DNA of 21,696 nt from JBBSNV01 sp964458605 (GTDB lineage Bacteria; Pseudomonadota; Alphaproteobacteria; Reyranellales; JAQSWP01), in the NCBI GenBank assembly GCA_964458605.1, contig CAYWLS010000043.1, positions 1 through 21,696 of the forward strand. The letters run 5' to 3'. Under the pieces are notes generated by a model. It was not told where the DNA came from. It did no database searches and worked only from the letters and a program-made list of their open reading frames with translations. A program made the translations under genes and the position numbers. Each line of letters starts with the position of its first letter. Positions within the stretch are counted from its first letter, which is position 1. This document shows, one piece after another, positions 8,109-17,535 of this stretch.

Positions 8109-11100
8109 TCACACGCTGAAATACTTCGCCTGCGGATGGTGGATCACCAGCGCCGAGGTCGATTGCTCGGGATGGAGCTGGAACTCGTCCGATAGCGCCA
8201 CGCCGATGCGTTCGGCGCCCAGCAGGCCCAGGATCTGCGCCTGGTCGGACAGGTTGGGGCAGGCCGGGTAGCCGAACGAGTAGCGGCTGCCGCGATAGTG
8301 TTGCTTCAGCAAGCCCTCCATGTCCTGCGCCTCGTCGGCCAGGAAGCCCAGCTCGAGCCGGATGCGGCGATGCACGTATTCGGCCATCGCCTCGGTCATC
8401 TCGACGCCGAAGCCGTGCAAATAGAGATAGTCCTGGTAGCGATCGGCGGCGAACCACTGGCGCGCCACGTCGGCCACGCGCTGGCCCATGGTGACGATCT
8501 GCAGGCCCACCACGTCGCGCTCCGGCGCGTTGACGTCGCGCACGAAATCGGCGATGCACAGGCCGCCGGTGCGGTTCTGCCGCGGCAGGGCGAAGCGCGC
8601 CAGCTCGGTGCGGCCGTCCTCGGCGAACAGCAGCAGATTGTCGTCCTCGGCCGCCGCCTTCCAGTAGCCGTACACCGCCTGCGGCTTGACGATCTTCTCG
8701 TCGTTGGCCTGCTTGGCGATCCGCAGCATCTGCGGCCGCAGCTCCTGGCGCGCCCAGGCCATGTATTCCTCCAGGCTGCGGCCGTCCTTCCTGAAGCCCC
8801 AGTGGAATTGATAGACCATGCGCTCATTGAGATAGGGCAGCAGATTCTGCACCGGCACGTGCTCGATCACCCGCGCGCCCCAGAACGGCGGGGTCGGCAC
8901 GGCGATGTTGGCGGCCAGCTCCTGGCGCCGCGTGCGCACCTCCTCCCAGTCGACCGGCCGGGTCAGCCGCGCATCGGCCGCCTCGCCCAGCTTGCGCTTG
9001 GAATGCGACGGCTTGGTGCTGCGCTTCTGTTGCAGGTCCTGCAGGAACGGGTCGAATTGCCGTCCCACCACCTTGTCCATCAGGCCCAGCCCGTCGAACG
9101 CGTCGGCGGCATAGGCGACGCGGCCGCAGGCATAGGCCTTGACGCAATCCTCCTCGACATAGCGGCGGGTCAGGGCGGCGCCGCCCAGCAGCACCGGCAC
9201 GTCCAGCCCCTCGCGCGTCATCTCCTCGAGATTCTCGCGCATCACCACGGTGGATTTCACCAGCAGGCCCGACATGCCGATGGCGTCGGCCTTGTGCTCC
9301 TTGGCGGCGCCGACGATGCTGGCGATCGGCTGCTTGATGCCCAGATTGACCACGCGATAGCCGTTGTTGGTCAGGATGATGTCGACCAGGTTCTTGCCGA
9401 TGTCGTGCACGTCGCCCTTGACCGTGGCCAGCACGATGGTGCCTTTCTGCTGGCCCTCGAGCCGCTCCATGTGGGGCTCGAGATACGCTACCGCCGCCTT
9501 CATCGTCTCGGCCGATTTCAGCACGAAGGGCAGCTGCATCTTGCCGGCGCCGAACAGATCGCCCACCACCTTCATGCCGTCGAGCAGGATGTTGTTGATG
9601 ATGTCGAGCGGCTTGTGCTTGCCCATCGCCTCGGCCAGGTCGCCATCCAGGCCCTGGCGGTCGCCGTCGACGATGCGGTCCTTCAGCCGCGTCTCGACGT
9701 CCTCGGCGCGGCCCTTGGCTTCGGCCTTCTCGATCTTGCGGTCGGCAAACAGCGCCAGCAGCGTCTCCAGCGGATCGTAGCCCTCGGCGCGGCGATCGAA
9801 GATCAGATCCTCGGCCACCTTCACTTCCGCGGGCGCGATCTTGTGCAGCGGCATGATCTTGGAGACATGCACGATGGCGCCGGTCATGCCGCGCTTGACG
9901 GCATGGTCGAGGAACACCGAGTTCAGTACATGGCGCGCCGCCGGGTTGAGGCCGAAGGAGATGTTCGACAGGCCCAGGATGATCTGGCAGCGCGGCATCT
10001 CCTTGGCGATGCGCTCGATGCCTTCCAGGGTCCACAGGCCGAGCTTGCGGTCGTCCTCGTTGCCGGTGGCGATGGTGAAGGTCAACGGATCGAACAGCAG
10101 GTCGGACGGATCGAGCCCGTGCTGGTTGACGGCAAAATCGTACAGCCGCTTGGCGACGCGCAGCTTCGCATCGGCATCCTTGGCCATGCCCTGTTCGTCG
10201 ATGGTCAGGGCGATCACCGCGCAGCCGAAGCGCTTGGCCAGTTGCAGCCGCTTGGCCGCCGGTTCCTCGCCGTCCTCGAAATTGATCGAGTTCAGGATCG
10301 CCTTGCCGCCATAGAGCTTCAGGGTGTTTTCCAGCACGCCGTATTCGGTCGAATCGATCACCAGCGGGGCGGCGACGTGCACGCGCATGCGGCTGACGAC
10401 TTCGCCCATCTCCTTGACCTCGTCGCGGCCGACGAAGGCGGTGCAGACATCGAGCGCGTGGCTGCCTTCCTTGACCTGCTCGCGGCCCATCTCGACGCAG
10501 CCGTCCCAGTCGCCCGCCTCCTGCAGCTTGCGGAACTTGGCCGAGCCGTTGGCGTTGCAGCGCTCGCCGATGGCGAAATAGGCGTTCTCCTGGCGCAGCG
10601 GCACCTGGCTGTAGAGCGAGGCGACCGACGGCACAAAATGCACCGAGCGCTGCTTCGGTGCGGGGCGTCGCGCTGCGCCGGCGCGGCGCGTCAGCATCTG
10701 GTCGAGCGCGGCGATATGGGGGATGTCGGTGCCGCAGCAGCCGCCCACCAGGTTGACACCGAATTCCTCGACGAAGCGCTCCATCCAGCGCACCAGCTCG
10801 GCCGGCTGCAACGGATAACGCGTCTTGCCGTCGACCAGCTCGGGCAGGCCGGCATTGGGCTGCACCGAGATCAGGCCGGGCCAGTTCTCGCCCAGCCAGC
10901 GCACATGCTCGGTCATCTCCTGCGGGCCGGTGGCGCAGTTCAAGCCGACCGAATCGACATCCATGGCCTTGAGGATGGTGGCGGCGGCGGCGATGTCGGT
11001 GCCGACCAGCAAGGTGCCGGTGGTCTCGACCGTGACCTGGGCCAGGATCGCCGTGCCGCTCCTGGCGGCCAGCCGGGCACGCTTGGCGCCGTTGATGGCG

Positions 11101-11603
11101 GCCTTGATGTTGAGCGGATCCTGCGCCGTCTCGATCAGGATGGCGTCGACCTGGCCGGCGATCAGCCCGCGCGCCTGCTCGGCGAAGGCGTCCTCGGCCG
11201 ACTGGTAGCCGATATGGCCCAGGCTGGGCAGCTTGGTGCCCGGGCCGATCGCGCCCAGCACGAAGCGCTGCCGGCCGTCGCCCGCGAACTGTTCCAGCGC
11301 CTCGCGCGCCAGCTCGCCCGCCCGCTTGTTGAGCGCGAAGGTCTCGTCCTGCAAGCCGAACTCGCCCAGGGTGATGGCCGAGCCGCCGAAGGAATTGGTT
11401 TCGACCATGTCGGCGCCGGCTGCGAAATAGCCGGCATGGATCTGGCGCACGATGTCGGGGCGGGTGCGGTTGAGGATCTCGGTGCAATTCTCCTGCCCGC
11501 CATAGTCGCGCGCCACGTCCAGATCCATCGCCTGCACGCGGCTGCCCATGGCGCCGTCGCACAGCAGCACGCTTTCACGCAACGCTTCGAGAAACTTGCT
11601 CAT
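8109..11603 (-). CDS. metH: Cobalamin-dependent methionine synthase
   Basis: MetH moves a methyl group from 5-methyltetrahydrofolate to homocysteine through cobalamin, making methionine. At 1164 residues it is a full, unsplit enzyme. The homocysteine domain (about 1-305) has zinc ligands Cys223 (GLNCATG) and Cys289-Cys290 (GGCCGTD). The pterin domain spans about 325-600 (AIGERCNANGS, IDSTE). The cobalamin cap and Rossmann domains (about 650-850) carry the axial-ligand motif in GDVHDIGKN (Asp731, His733, Gly736). The C-terminal activation domain, which rebinds S-adenosylmethionine to repair oxidised cobalamin, has SRYSFGYPACPN in place of the E. coli-type RPAPGYPACPEH. That variant I recall from cyanobacterial-type MetH. 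The ATG at 11603 begins MSKFLEALRE and lies 5 nt after the metF stop, so the two are co-transcribed and probably translationally coupled. No damaged residue was found. Confidence 0.97.
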   Translation of the reverse strand: MSKFLEALRESVLLCDGAMGSRVQAMDLDVARDYGGQENCTEILNRTRPDIVRQIHAGYFAAGADMVETNSFGGSAITLGEFGLQDETFALNKRAGELAREALEQFAGDGRQRFVLGAIGPGTKLPSLGHIGYQSAEDAFAEQARGLIAGQVDAILIETAQDPLNIKAAINGAKRARLAARSGTAILAQVTVETTGTLLVGTDIAAAATILKAMDVDSVGLNCATGPQEMTEHVRWLGENWPGLISVQPNAGLPELVDGKTRYPLQPAELVRWMERFVEEFGVNLVGGCCGTDIPHIAALDQMLTRRAGAARRPAPKQRSVHFVPSVASLYSQVPLRQENAYFAIGERCNANGSAKFRKLQEAGDWDGCVEMGREQVKEGSHALDVCTAFVGRDEVKEMGEVVSRMRVHVAAPLVIDSTEYGVLENTLKLYGGKAILNSINFEDGEEPAAKRLQLAKRFGCAVIALTIDEQGMAKDADAKLRVAKRLYDFAVNQHGLDPSDLLFDPLTFTIATGNEDDRKLGLWTLEGIERIAKEMPRCQIILGLSNISFGLNPAARHVLNSVFLDHAVKRGMTGAIVHVSKIMPLHKIAPAEVKVAEDLIFDRRAEGYDPLETLLALFADRKIEKAEAKGRAEDVETRLKDRIVDGDRQGLDGDLAEAMGKHKPLDIINNILLDGMKVVGDLFGAGKMQLPFVLKSAETMKAAVAYLEPHMERLEGQQKGTIVLATVKGDVHDIGKNLVDIILTNNGYRVVNLGIKQPIASIVGAAKEHKADAIGMSGLLVKSTVVMRENLEEMTREGLDVPVLLGGAALTRRYVEEDCVKAYACGRVAYAADAFDGLGLMDKVVGRQFDPFLQDLQQKRSTKPSHSKRKLGEAADARLTRPVDWEEVRTRRQELAANIAVPTPPFWGARVIEHVPVQNLLPYLNERMVYQFHWGFRKDGRSLEEYMAWARQELRPQMLRIAKQANDEKIVKPQAVYGYWKAAAEDDNLLLFAEDGRTELARFALPRQNRTGGLCIADFVRDVNAPERDVVGLQIVTMGQRVADVARQWFAADRYQDYLYLHGFGVEMTEAMAEYVHRRIRLELGFLADEAQDMEGLLKQHYRGSRYSFGYPACPNLSDQAQILGLLGAERIGVALSDEFQLHPEQSTSALVIHHPQAKYFSV

Positions 11604-11608
11604 GATCC

Positions 11609-12529
11609 TTACTTCTTGTCGTCGGTTTGCGGCCGTACGCCCAGCAAATGGCAGATGGCGTAAGTCAGGTCGGCGCGGTTCAGGGTGTAGAAATGGAAAT
11701 CGCGAATACCCTCGGCCTGCAGGCGGCGGCACAGATCGCCGGCCACCGTGACGGCAACCATGCGGCGGGTCTCCATGTCGTCCTCGAGACCCTCGAACAG
11801 GTCGGCCAGCCAGGCCGGCAGCTTGGCGCCGCACAGTCCGGCAAACTTCCTGACCTGGGCGAAATTGGACACCGGCAGGATGCCCGGCACGATCGGCACG
11901 TCGATGCCCCGGGCGGCGGCGCGGTCGCGCAAGCGCAGGAAATCGTCCGGGTTGAAGAAGAACTGGCTGACGGCGCGGGTGGCGCCGGCATCGACCTTGC
12001 GCTTGAGGACTTCGAGATCGGCTTCGGCCGAAGCCGCGTCGGGATGCTTCTCGGGATAGCAGGCGGCGGAGATCTCGAAATCGTGCCGCCGCTTCAGCCC
12101 CGCGATCAGGTCGGTGCTGTAGGCGTAGCCGTCGGGATGGGGCGCGTATTTGCCGCCGGCTTCCGGCGGCGGATCGCCGCGCAGGGCGACGACGTGGCGG
12201 ATGCCGGCGTCCCAGTACTGATCGGCCACGGCGTCGATCTCGGCCCGGCTGGCGCCGACGCAGGTCAGGTGGGCCGCGGGCTTCAGGCTGGTTTCGCGCA
12301 GCACCCGCGTCACCGTCTCGTGGGTGAGCTGGCGGGTCGAGCCGCCGGCGCCATAAGTCACCGAGACGAAGGCCGGCTGCAGCGGCTCCAGTCGCTTGAT
12401 CGACTGCCACAGCGACTGGACCATCGCTTCGGTGCGCGGCGGGAAGAACTCGAACGACACGCGCAGATCGCTGCGCTTGTGCGCGGGAAACGCGGGCGCG
12501 GCGTCGCGCAGGGGAGAAGCGGGGATCAT
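11609..12529 (-). CDS. metF: Methylenetetrahydrofolate reductase
   Basis: MetF is a flavoprotein that reduces 5,10-methylenetetrahydrofolate to 5-methyltetrahydrofolate, the methyl donor used by MetH encoded just downstream. The 306-residue protein has the TIM-barrel landmarks: VSFEFFPPRTE at 24-34 with the catalytic Glu27 (Glu28 in E. coli), FVSVTYGAGGSTR at 54-66, RHVVALRGDPP at 111-121 with Asp119 (Asp120 in E. coli), then AACYPEKHP, SQFFFNPDDF, VPGILPV and FHFYTLNR near the C-terminus. Its ATG overlaps the stop of the upstream regulator (ATGA, 12529-12526), and metH starts 5 nt after its own stop, so regulator, metF and metH are one operon supplying methionine. The length matches the bacterial family (about 300 residues). 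Confidence 0.97.
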   Translation of the reverse strand: MIPASPLRDAAPAFPAHKRSDLRVSFEFFPPRTEAMVQSLWQSIKRLEPLQPAFVSVTYGAGGSTRQLTHETVTRVLRETSLKPAAHLTCVGASRAEIDAVADQYWDAGIRHVVALRGDPPPEAGGKYAPHPDGYAYSTDLIAGLKRRHDFEISAACYPEKHPDAASAEADLEVLKRKVDAGATRAVSQFFFNPDDFLRLRDRAAARGIDVPIVPGILPVSNFAQVRKFAGLCGAKLPAWLADLFEGLEDDMETRRMVAVTVAGDLCRRLQAEGIRDFHFYTLNRADLTYAICHLLGVRPQTDDKK

Positions 12530-13503
12530 GCACGAGCCTCGGTGGCGGTGTCGCGGGACGGATTGATAGCGCGTTCAGCGGCACGGCTGGCCTGCCAGAT
12601 CGTCACGTTGAGCCGTTCGCCCGGCAGGTGCTGCGGCCGCTCGACGCTGAGGCCGGCGCTGCGCAACCAGCCGCTGACCTGGTTGTCGGCGAAACCCAGA
12701 TGGCGATGGGCATGTTCGCGCTGCAGGCGTACCAGCTCGTGCGGCCCGAAATCGACCACCAGCAGCCGCCCGCCGGGCTTCAGTACCCGCGCCGCTTCGT
12801 CGATCGCCGCCTGGGGATCCTCGGCATAGTGCAGGACCTGGTGCAAGGTCACGACATCGAAGCCCTCGTCGGGCAGGTCGAGCGCATACATGTTGCCCTG
12901 CCGCACCTCGGCGTTGCCGACGCGGGCGCGGGCGAGATTGGCGCGGGCCAGCGACAGCATCTCGATCGACTGGTCGACACCCAGGCCCCGCTCGACGTGA
13001 GGCGACAGCACTTCCAGCACGCGGCCGGTGCCGGTGCCGATATCCAGCAGCATCCCCTTGGGCCGGCCGGCCACGATCTGCACTAGCGCCCGCTCGATGC
13101 TGGAATCGTCGACATGGAGGCTGCGCAGGCGATGCCATTCGGGGGCGTTGTCGCGGAAATATTCGGCGATGCGGCTCTCCCGCTGCGCCTTGATCGCGGC
13201 GAGGCGACGCTGATCGCCGGCCAGCACGGCATCCTCGTCGGGCACGAGCGCGGCGATGGCGCCCGCCAACCGCGCCGTGTCCCGACCCCGGCTGAGACGG
13301 AAATAGGCGAACGGTCCCTCGCGCAGCCGCTCCAGCAGCCCGGCATCGACCAGCAGCTTCAGATGCCGCGACACGCGCGGCTGGCTCTGGCCCAACACCT
13401 GAGTGAGATCGGACACGTTGATCTGGTCGCGCGCACACAACGCCAGGATGCGCAGGCGCGTCTCCTCGGCGGCGGCTTTGAGGGCGTTCAGCAGATCGTT
13501 CAT
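12526..13503 (-). CDS. ArsR-family regulator fused to a SAM-dependent methyltransferase domain
   Basis: This is a 325-residue two-domain protein. Residues of about 1-90 are an ArsR-type winged helix (EETRLRILALCARDQINVSDL, QPRVSRHLKLLVDAGLLERL, AYFRLS). Residues of about 110-310 are a class I methyltransferase fold with motif I DIGTGTG at 154-160, the acidic Asp177 after motif I, and VLKPGGRLLVVDFG. The metal-site CxC motif of ArsR/SmtB sensors is absent, leaving one Cys (Cys23), so metal sensing is unlikely. It overlaps metF by the ATGA tetranucleotide and heads the metF-metH operon. I infer that it is a repressor of methionine synthesis that reads S-adenosylmethionine or S-adenosylhomocysteine through the methyltransferase fold, comparable to SahR-type regulators. 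The palindrome at 13519-13534, 16 nt before its start, is the likely autoregulatory site. Domain calls are firm; effector and target are inferred. Confidence 0.88.
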   Translation of the reverse strand: MNDLLNALKAAAEETRLRILALCARDQINVSDLTQVLGQSQPRVSRHLKLLVDAGLLERLREGPFAYFRLSRGRDTARLAGAIAALVPDEDAVLAGDQRRLAAIKAQRESRIAEYFRDNAPEWHRLRSLHVDDSSIERALVQIVAGRPKGMLLDIGTGTGRVLEVLSPHVERGLGVDQSIEMLSLARANLARARVGNAEVRQGNMYALDLPDEGFDVVTLHQVLHYAEDPQAAIDEAARVLKPGGRLLVVDFGPHELVRLQREHAHRHLGFADNQVSGWLRSAGLSVERPQHLPGERLNVTIWQASRAAERAINPSRDTATEARA

Positions 13504-13861
13504 GCTTACCTCTATTGCATAAAGATATCTTTATATATAGCCATCAGCAAGAGGATTCAGGGTACGGCAGCATCTTCCACAGTCGAGTTCTGAATTTTGT
13601 GCGACGCAGCAAACGAGTGCGAGGCAGATTCCCGTGGCCGCTTGCGGTCTGCGGCACGAATGCAACACCCTGAACGAACACGCATATATGCCTGCCGTGT
13701 ACTGGCGCCGCGCCAAGTCGCCATGTTAAACGGTTGTTATTAAAGCCTCGCATCTGGTCGTGCGGGGCGCTCCGCCCCAAGGCGGTGCGTTTGGCAATGG
13801 GGGAGAGGGCGGCCGGACGGGGACCAGCCTGGCCAGCGGCCTAAAGGTTGAAAGTAGTACG
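13504..13861. other. Intergenic region between the met operon and mlaA
   Basis: This 358-bp divergent gap should hold promoters for both sides. On the met side it contains the palindrome and TATATA-rich sequence. On the mla side I found no clear -35/-10 pair; there is a small GC hairpin at 13764-13778 (GGGGCG, 3-nt loop, CGCCCC). No SAM-type riboswitch, RNA gene or credible reading frame was recognised. Confidence 0.5.
13519..13534 (-). promoter_or_regulatory. Perfect 16-bp palindrome, probable operator of the met operon
   Basis: ATAAAGATATCTTTAT is a perfect palindrome, 16-31 nt upstream of the regulator's ATG and next to an AT-rich promoter-like stretch (TATATA on the minus strand just before it). 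A symmetrical site here suits a dimeric ArsR-type protein that would block its own operon. It resembles the AT-rich dyad I recall for SahR-type regulators, but I cannot check the match. Confidence 0.75.
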
Positions 13862-14683
13862 ATGGCCTTCAAGTCTCTTGTCTTCCGGCTTGTGGCTTTG
13901 ACCCTGGCGGCCATGGCGATCCATGGCTGCGCGTCGCCCTCGGACGATTCGCCGGACGCCAAGGCGGAATTCGAGCGCAACAACGACCCGTTCGAAATCC
14001 CCAACCGCTTCGTTTTCGCCTTCAATCGCGCCGTCGACACCGTGGTGTTGCGACCGGCTGCGGTGTTCTACCGCGACCTCGTTCCCGAACCGGTGCAGAA
14101 CGGTACGCACAACGTGCTCCAGAACCTGGGCGAGCCGGTTACCGCGTTCAACGAATTCTTCCAGGGCAAGCCGGAACGCGCCGGCACGACCCTGGCCCGC
14201 TTCGTGATCAATTCGACCATTGGCGTGCTGGGTATCTTCGACGTCGCCAAATCCATGGGCCTGTCGCCCACCGACGAGGATTTCGGCCAGACTCTTGGCG
14301 TATGGGGCAAGAGCGAGGAAGGCGGACCCTATCTGGTGCTGCCGCTGATCGGCCCCTCCAATCCGCGCGACGCGGTAGGATTGGTGGTCGACTACTTCGT
14401 CGACCCCTTCAATATCGCCATACGGCACTACGATGTCGCATATCTCGGCTATATCCGGGCCGGAACGACAGCGGTCGACTATCGTTCGCGTACTATCCAG
14501 GTGCTGGACGATCTCGAGCAGAATTCGCTCGACTACTATGCCGCCGTGCGCAGCGCCTATCGCCAGCGGCGGGCAGCGGAGATCCGGGACGAGAATTACG
14601 GATCTTCGAAGAAGGCTCCCGGTACGGCCATGCTGTTCATGCCGGCGCCCGATCGCGAAGGCGATATCGCGTTCGCGCGTTGA
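13862..14683 (+). CDS. mlaA: MlaA (VacJ) outer-membrane phospholipid-transport lipoprotein
   Basis: MlaA sits in the outer membrane and extracts mislocalised phospholipids from the outer leaflet, handing them to periplasmic MlaC for return to the inner membrane. The 273-residue product starts with a lipoprotein signal (VFRLVALTLAAMAIHGCAS); the lipobox IHGC puts the lipidated Cys at about residue 21. The mature part has the family pattern: NDPFEIPNRFVFAFNRAVD, FYRDLVPEPVQNGTHNVLQNL, FQGKPERAGTTLARFVINSTIG and GQTLGVWGKSEEGGPYLVLPLIGPSNPRD, the last being the most conserved block. I chose the ATG at 13862 because it starts the signal peptide; an in-frame GTG at 13760 would add a Gly-rich leader before it. 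The mlaC start is 32 nt after the stop, so the pair is probably one transcript. The mlaFED transporter genes are not in this window. Confidence 0.95.
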   Translation: MAFKSLVFRLVALTLAAMAIHGCASPSDDSPDAKAEFERNNDPFEIPNRFVFAFNRAVDTVVLRPAAVFYRDLVPEPVQNGTHNVLQNLGEPVTAFNEFFQGKPERAGTTLARFVINSTIGVLGIFDVAKSMGLSPTDEDFGQTLGVWGKSEEGGPYLVLPLIGPSNPRDAVGLVVDYFVDPFNIAIRHYDVAYLGYIRAGTTAVDYRSRTIQVLDDLEQNSLDYYAAVRSAYRQRRAAEIRDENYGSSKKAPGTAMLFMPAPDREGDIAFAR

Positions 14684-14715
14684 TCGCTTTTCTATCGTCT
14701 TAGAGGTTGGTTGCC

Positions 14716-15321
14716 ATGACGCTTCGCAGCATCCTGGTCGCTTTGTTGCTGGTCGGATTCGCCGCCTTGCCGGCGCGCGCTTCCGATGCCGATCAGGCCA
14801 AGGCGGTTATCGATGGAATGGCGCAGCGCGCCATATCGGTTCTCAAGGAAACGGGTCAGGGCGATCGCGCCTCGCGCGAGGCGCAGTTCCGCCAGATTTT
14901 CCAAGACAGCTTCGACATCCCCAAGATCGGGCAGTTCGTGCTGGGCATCTACTGGCGCCGGGCCAGCGAGGAACAGCGCAAGGAATATCTCAAGCTGTTC
15001 GAGAGCTTCGTGGTCAAGACCTACGCCGAACGCCTGTCGCAGTATTCGGGCGAGAAGCTGCAGGTCGACGGCGCGCGCAGCAACGGCGACAAGACCACGG
15101 TCGACAGCGAAATCCTGCGCACCCAGAGTGGCCAGCCGATCCGCATCGCCTGGGAGCTGGAGAAGAACGCCGGCGGCCAGTTCAAGGTCACCGACGTGAT
15201 CATCGAGCGGGTCAGCATGAGCCAGACCCAGCGCTCCGATTTCAGCTCGTTCATCAGCCAGAACGGCGGCAGCATCGATGCGCTGATCAACAAGCTGCGC
15301 AGCATGACCGCTCACAAATAG
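14716..15321 (+). CDS. mlaC: MlaC periplasmic phospholipid carrier (Ttg2D family)
   Basis: MlaC is a soluble periplasmic protein that carries a phospholipid between outer-membrane MlaA and the inner-membrane MlaFEDB complex. The 201-residue product has a signal peptide (TLRSILVALLLVGFAALPARA, cut near residue 23). The MlaC domain follows: FRQIFQDSFDIPKIGQFVLG, YWRRASEEQRKEYLKLFESF, VVKTYAERLSQYSGEKL, then a beta-rich part (IRIAWELEKN, FKVTDVIIERVSMSQTQRSDF) and the closing GGSIDALINKLR. The ATG at 14716 sits 9 nt after TAGAGG (14701-14706). A TTG at 14707 touches that site directly and was rejected. It lies next to mlaA, its functional partner, and ends before a hairpin terminator. No abnormality is seen. 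Confidence 0.95.
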   Translation: MTLRSILVALLLVGFAALPARASDADQAKAVIDGMAQRAISVLKETGQGDRASREAQFRQIFQDSFDIPKIGQFVLGIYWRRASEEQRKEYLKLFESFVVKTYAERLSQYSGEKLQVDGARSNGDKTTVDSEILRTQSGQPIRIAWELEKNAGGQFKVTDVIIERVSMSQTQRSDFSSFISQNGGSIDALINKLRSMTAHK

Positions 15322-15346
15322 CCCGGCGCGCTTCTGCGAAACGACG

Positions 15347-15377
15347 CGGGCAGCCCCTGGGCTGCCCGTTCGCTTTT
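15347..15377 (+). terminator. Rho-independent terminator after mlaC
   Basis: CGGGCAGCCC (15347-15356) is the exact reverse complement of GGGCTGCCCG (15359-15368), giving a long GC stem with a tight loop. TTCGCTTTT follows. The T-run is interrupted, but position and stem strength fit an end for the mlaA-mlaC transcript. Confidence 0.75.
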
Positions 15378-15418
15378 GCGCCGGCGCTTGCGGCTGGCCG
15401 GAGACCCAGGGCCGCCGT

Positions 15419-15478
15419 GAGCGGATCGCGATGGGATGGAAGCGCGACAAGGCTTCCATCCATCGTGTGGATCCGCTC
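15419..15478. repeat. 60-nt imperfect hairpin between convergent mlaC and ettA
   Basis: The outer arms GAGCGGATC (15419-15427) and GATCCGCTC (15470-15478) are exact complements. Inside them, 15430-15443 pairs with 15452-15464 (GATGG, one bulged G, ATGGAAGC against GCTTCCATCCATC). An 8-nt loop separates the inner arms, and a 2 x 5 nt internal loop separates inner from outer. There is no T-run on either side. It may be a mobile palindromic repeat, an RNA-stabilising structure or part of a small RNA. Confidence 0.65.
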
Positions 15479-15509
15479 TATTCCTCAAGTGTAGAACAAA
15501 TTCACACCT

Positions 15510-15539
15510 TTTGGCGGAATCCGGAACGATTCCGTCAAA
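15510..15539 (-). terminator. Hairpin just beyond the ettA stop codon
   Basis: A 12-bp stem (15510-15521 with 15528-15539, one G-T pair, core CGGAATC/GATTCCG) and a 6-nt loop begin 12 nt past the ettA stop. The minus strand lacks a clear T-run after the stem, so it could end transcription weakly or only protect the 3' end of the mRNA. Confidence 0.4.
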
Positions 15540-15551
15540 CGGCGATTTGCT

Positions 15552-17234
<1,683 letters not shown>

Positions 17235-17535
17235 GATCGGGTGCTCGCCTGTGTCGGGAAGGCCGGAGTTTTAGCCGCTGGGCGCGGGCGATGCAACGCC
17301 GGCAGGACGGCCCGCCTCCGCCCGCCCATCCCTGAGAAAGCACCGATCAACCCACTTGAGGGATGCGGCGACCGCATTGGACGTCCTTCGCCGCAGAGCT
17401 AAACTGCCTGGCGGAAGGCTTGGCTAACCCCAAGAGGCAGCATGCCTGCACCTAGCCCTCGTACCGATGGGATCTCGGCGTGTCTTGTGCATCGCCGGGA
17501 TTTCCAGTGCCCATTTCATGGTCCTGTGAACAGCC
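17235..17535. other. Intergenic region between divergent ettA and the cyclase gene
   Basis: This 301-bp stretch must contain promoters for both flanking genes. I see no good -35/-10 pair, no long dyad and no reading frame with recognisable content. The cyclase start at 17536 also lacks an evident Shine-Dalgarno sequence in its upstream bases. Confidence 0.4.

Noticed and set aside
8298..11663. A 1121-codon open frame antisense to metH
   Set aside because: The opposite strand encodes an intact MetH with all motifs. The antisense product has no recognisable domain and a composition typical of GC-rich shadow frames.
11604..12584. An N-terminal extension of metH up to 12584
   Set aside because: That frame crosses metF out of frame and gives Arg/Pro-rich nonsense; MSKFLEAL at 11603 is the natural start just after the metF stop.
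13504..13861. A SAM-responsive riboswitch in front of the methionine operon
   Set aside because: The regulator begins 16 nt after the palindrome, and I found no pseudoknot or multi-helix leader resembling a known SAM riboswitch; protein-based control fits better.
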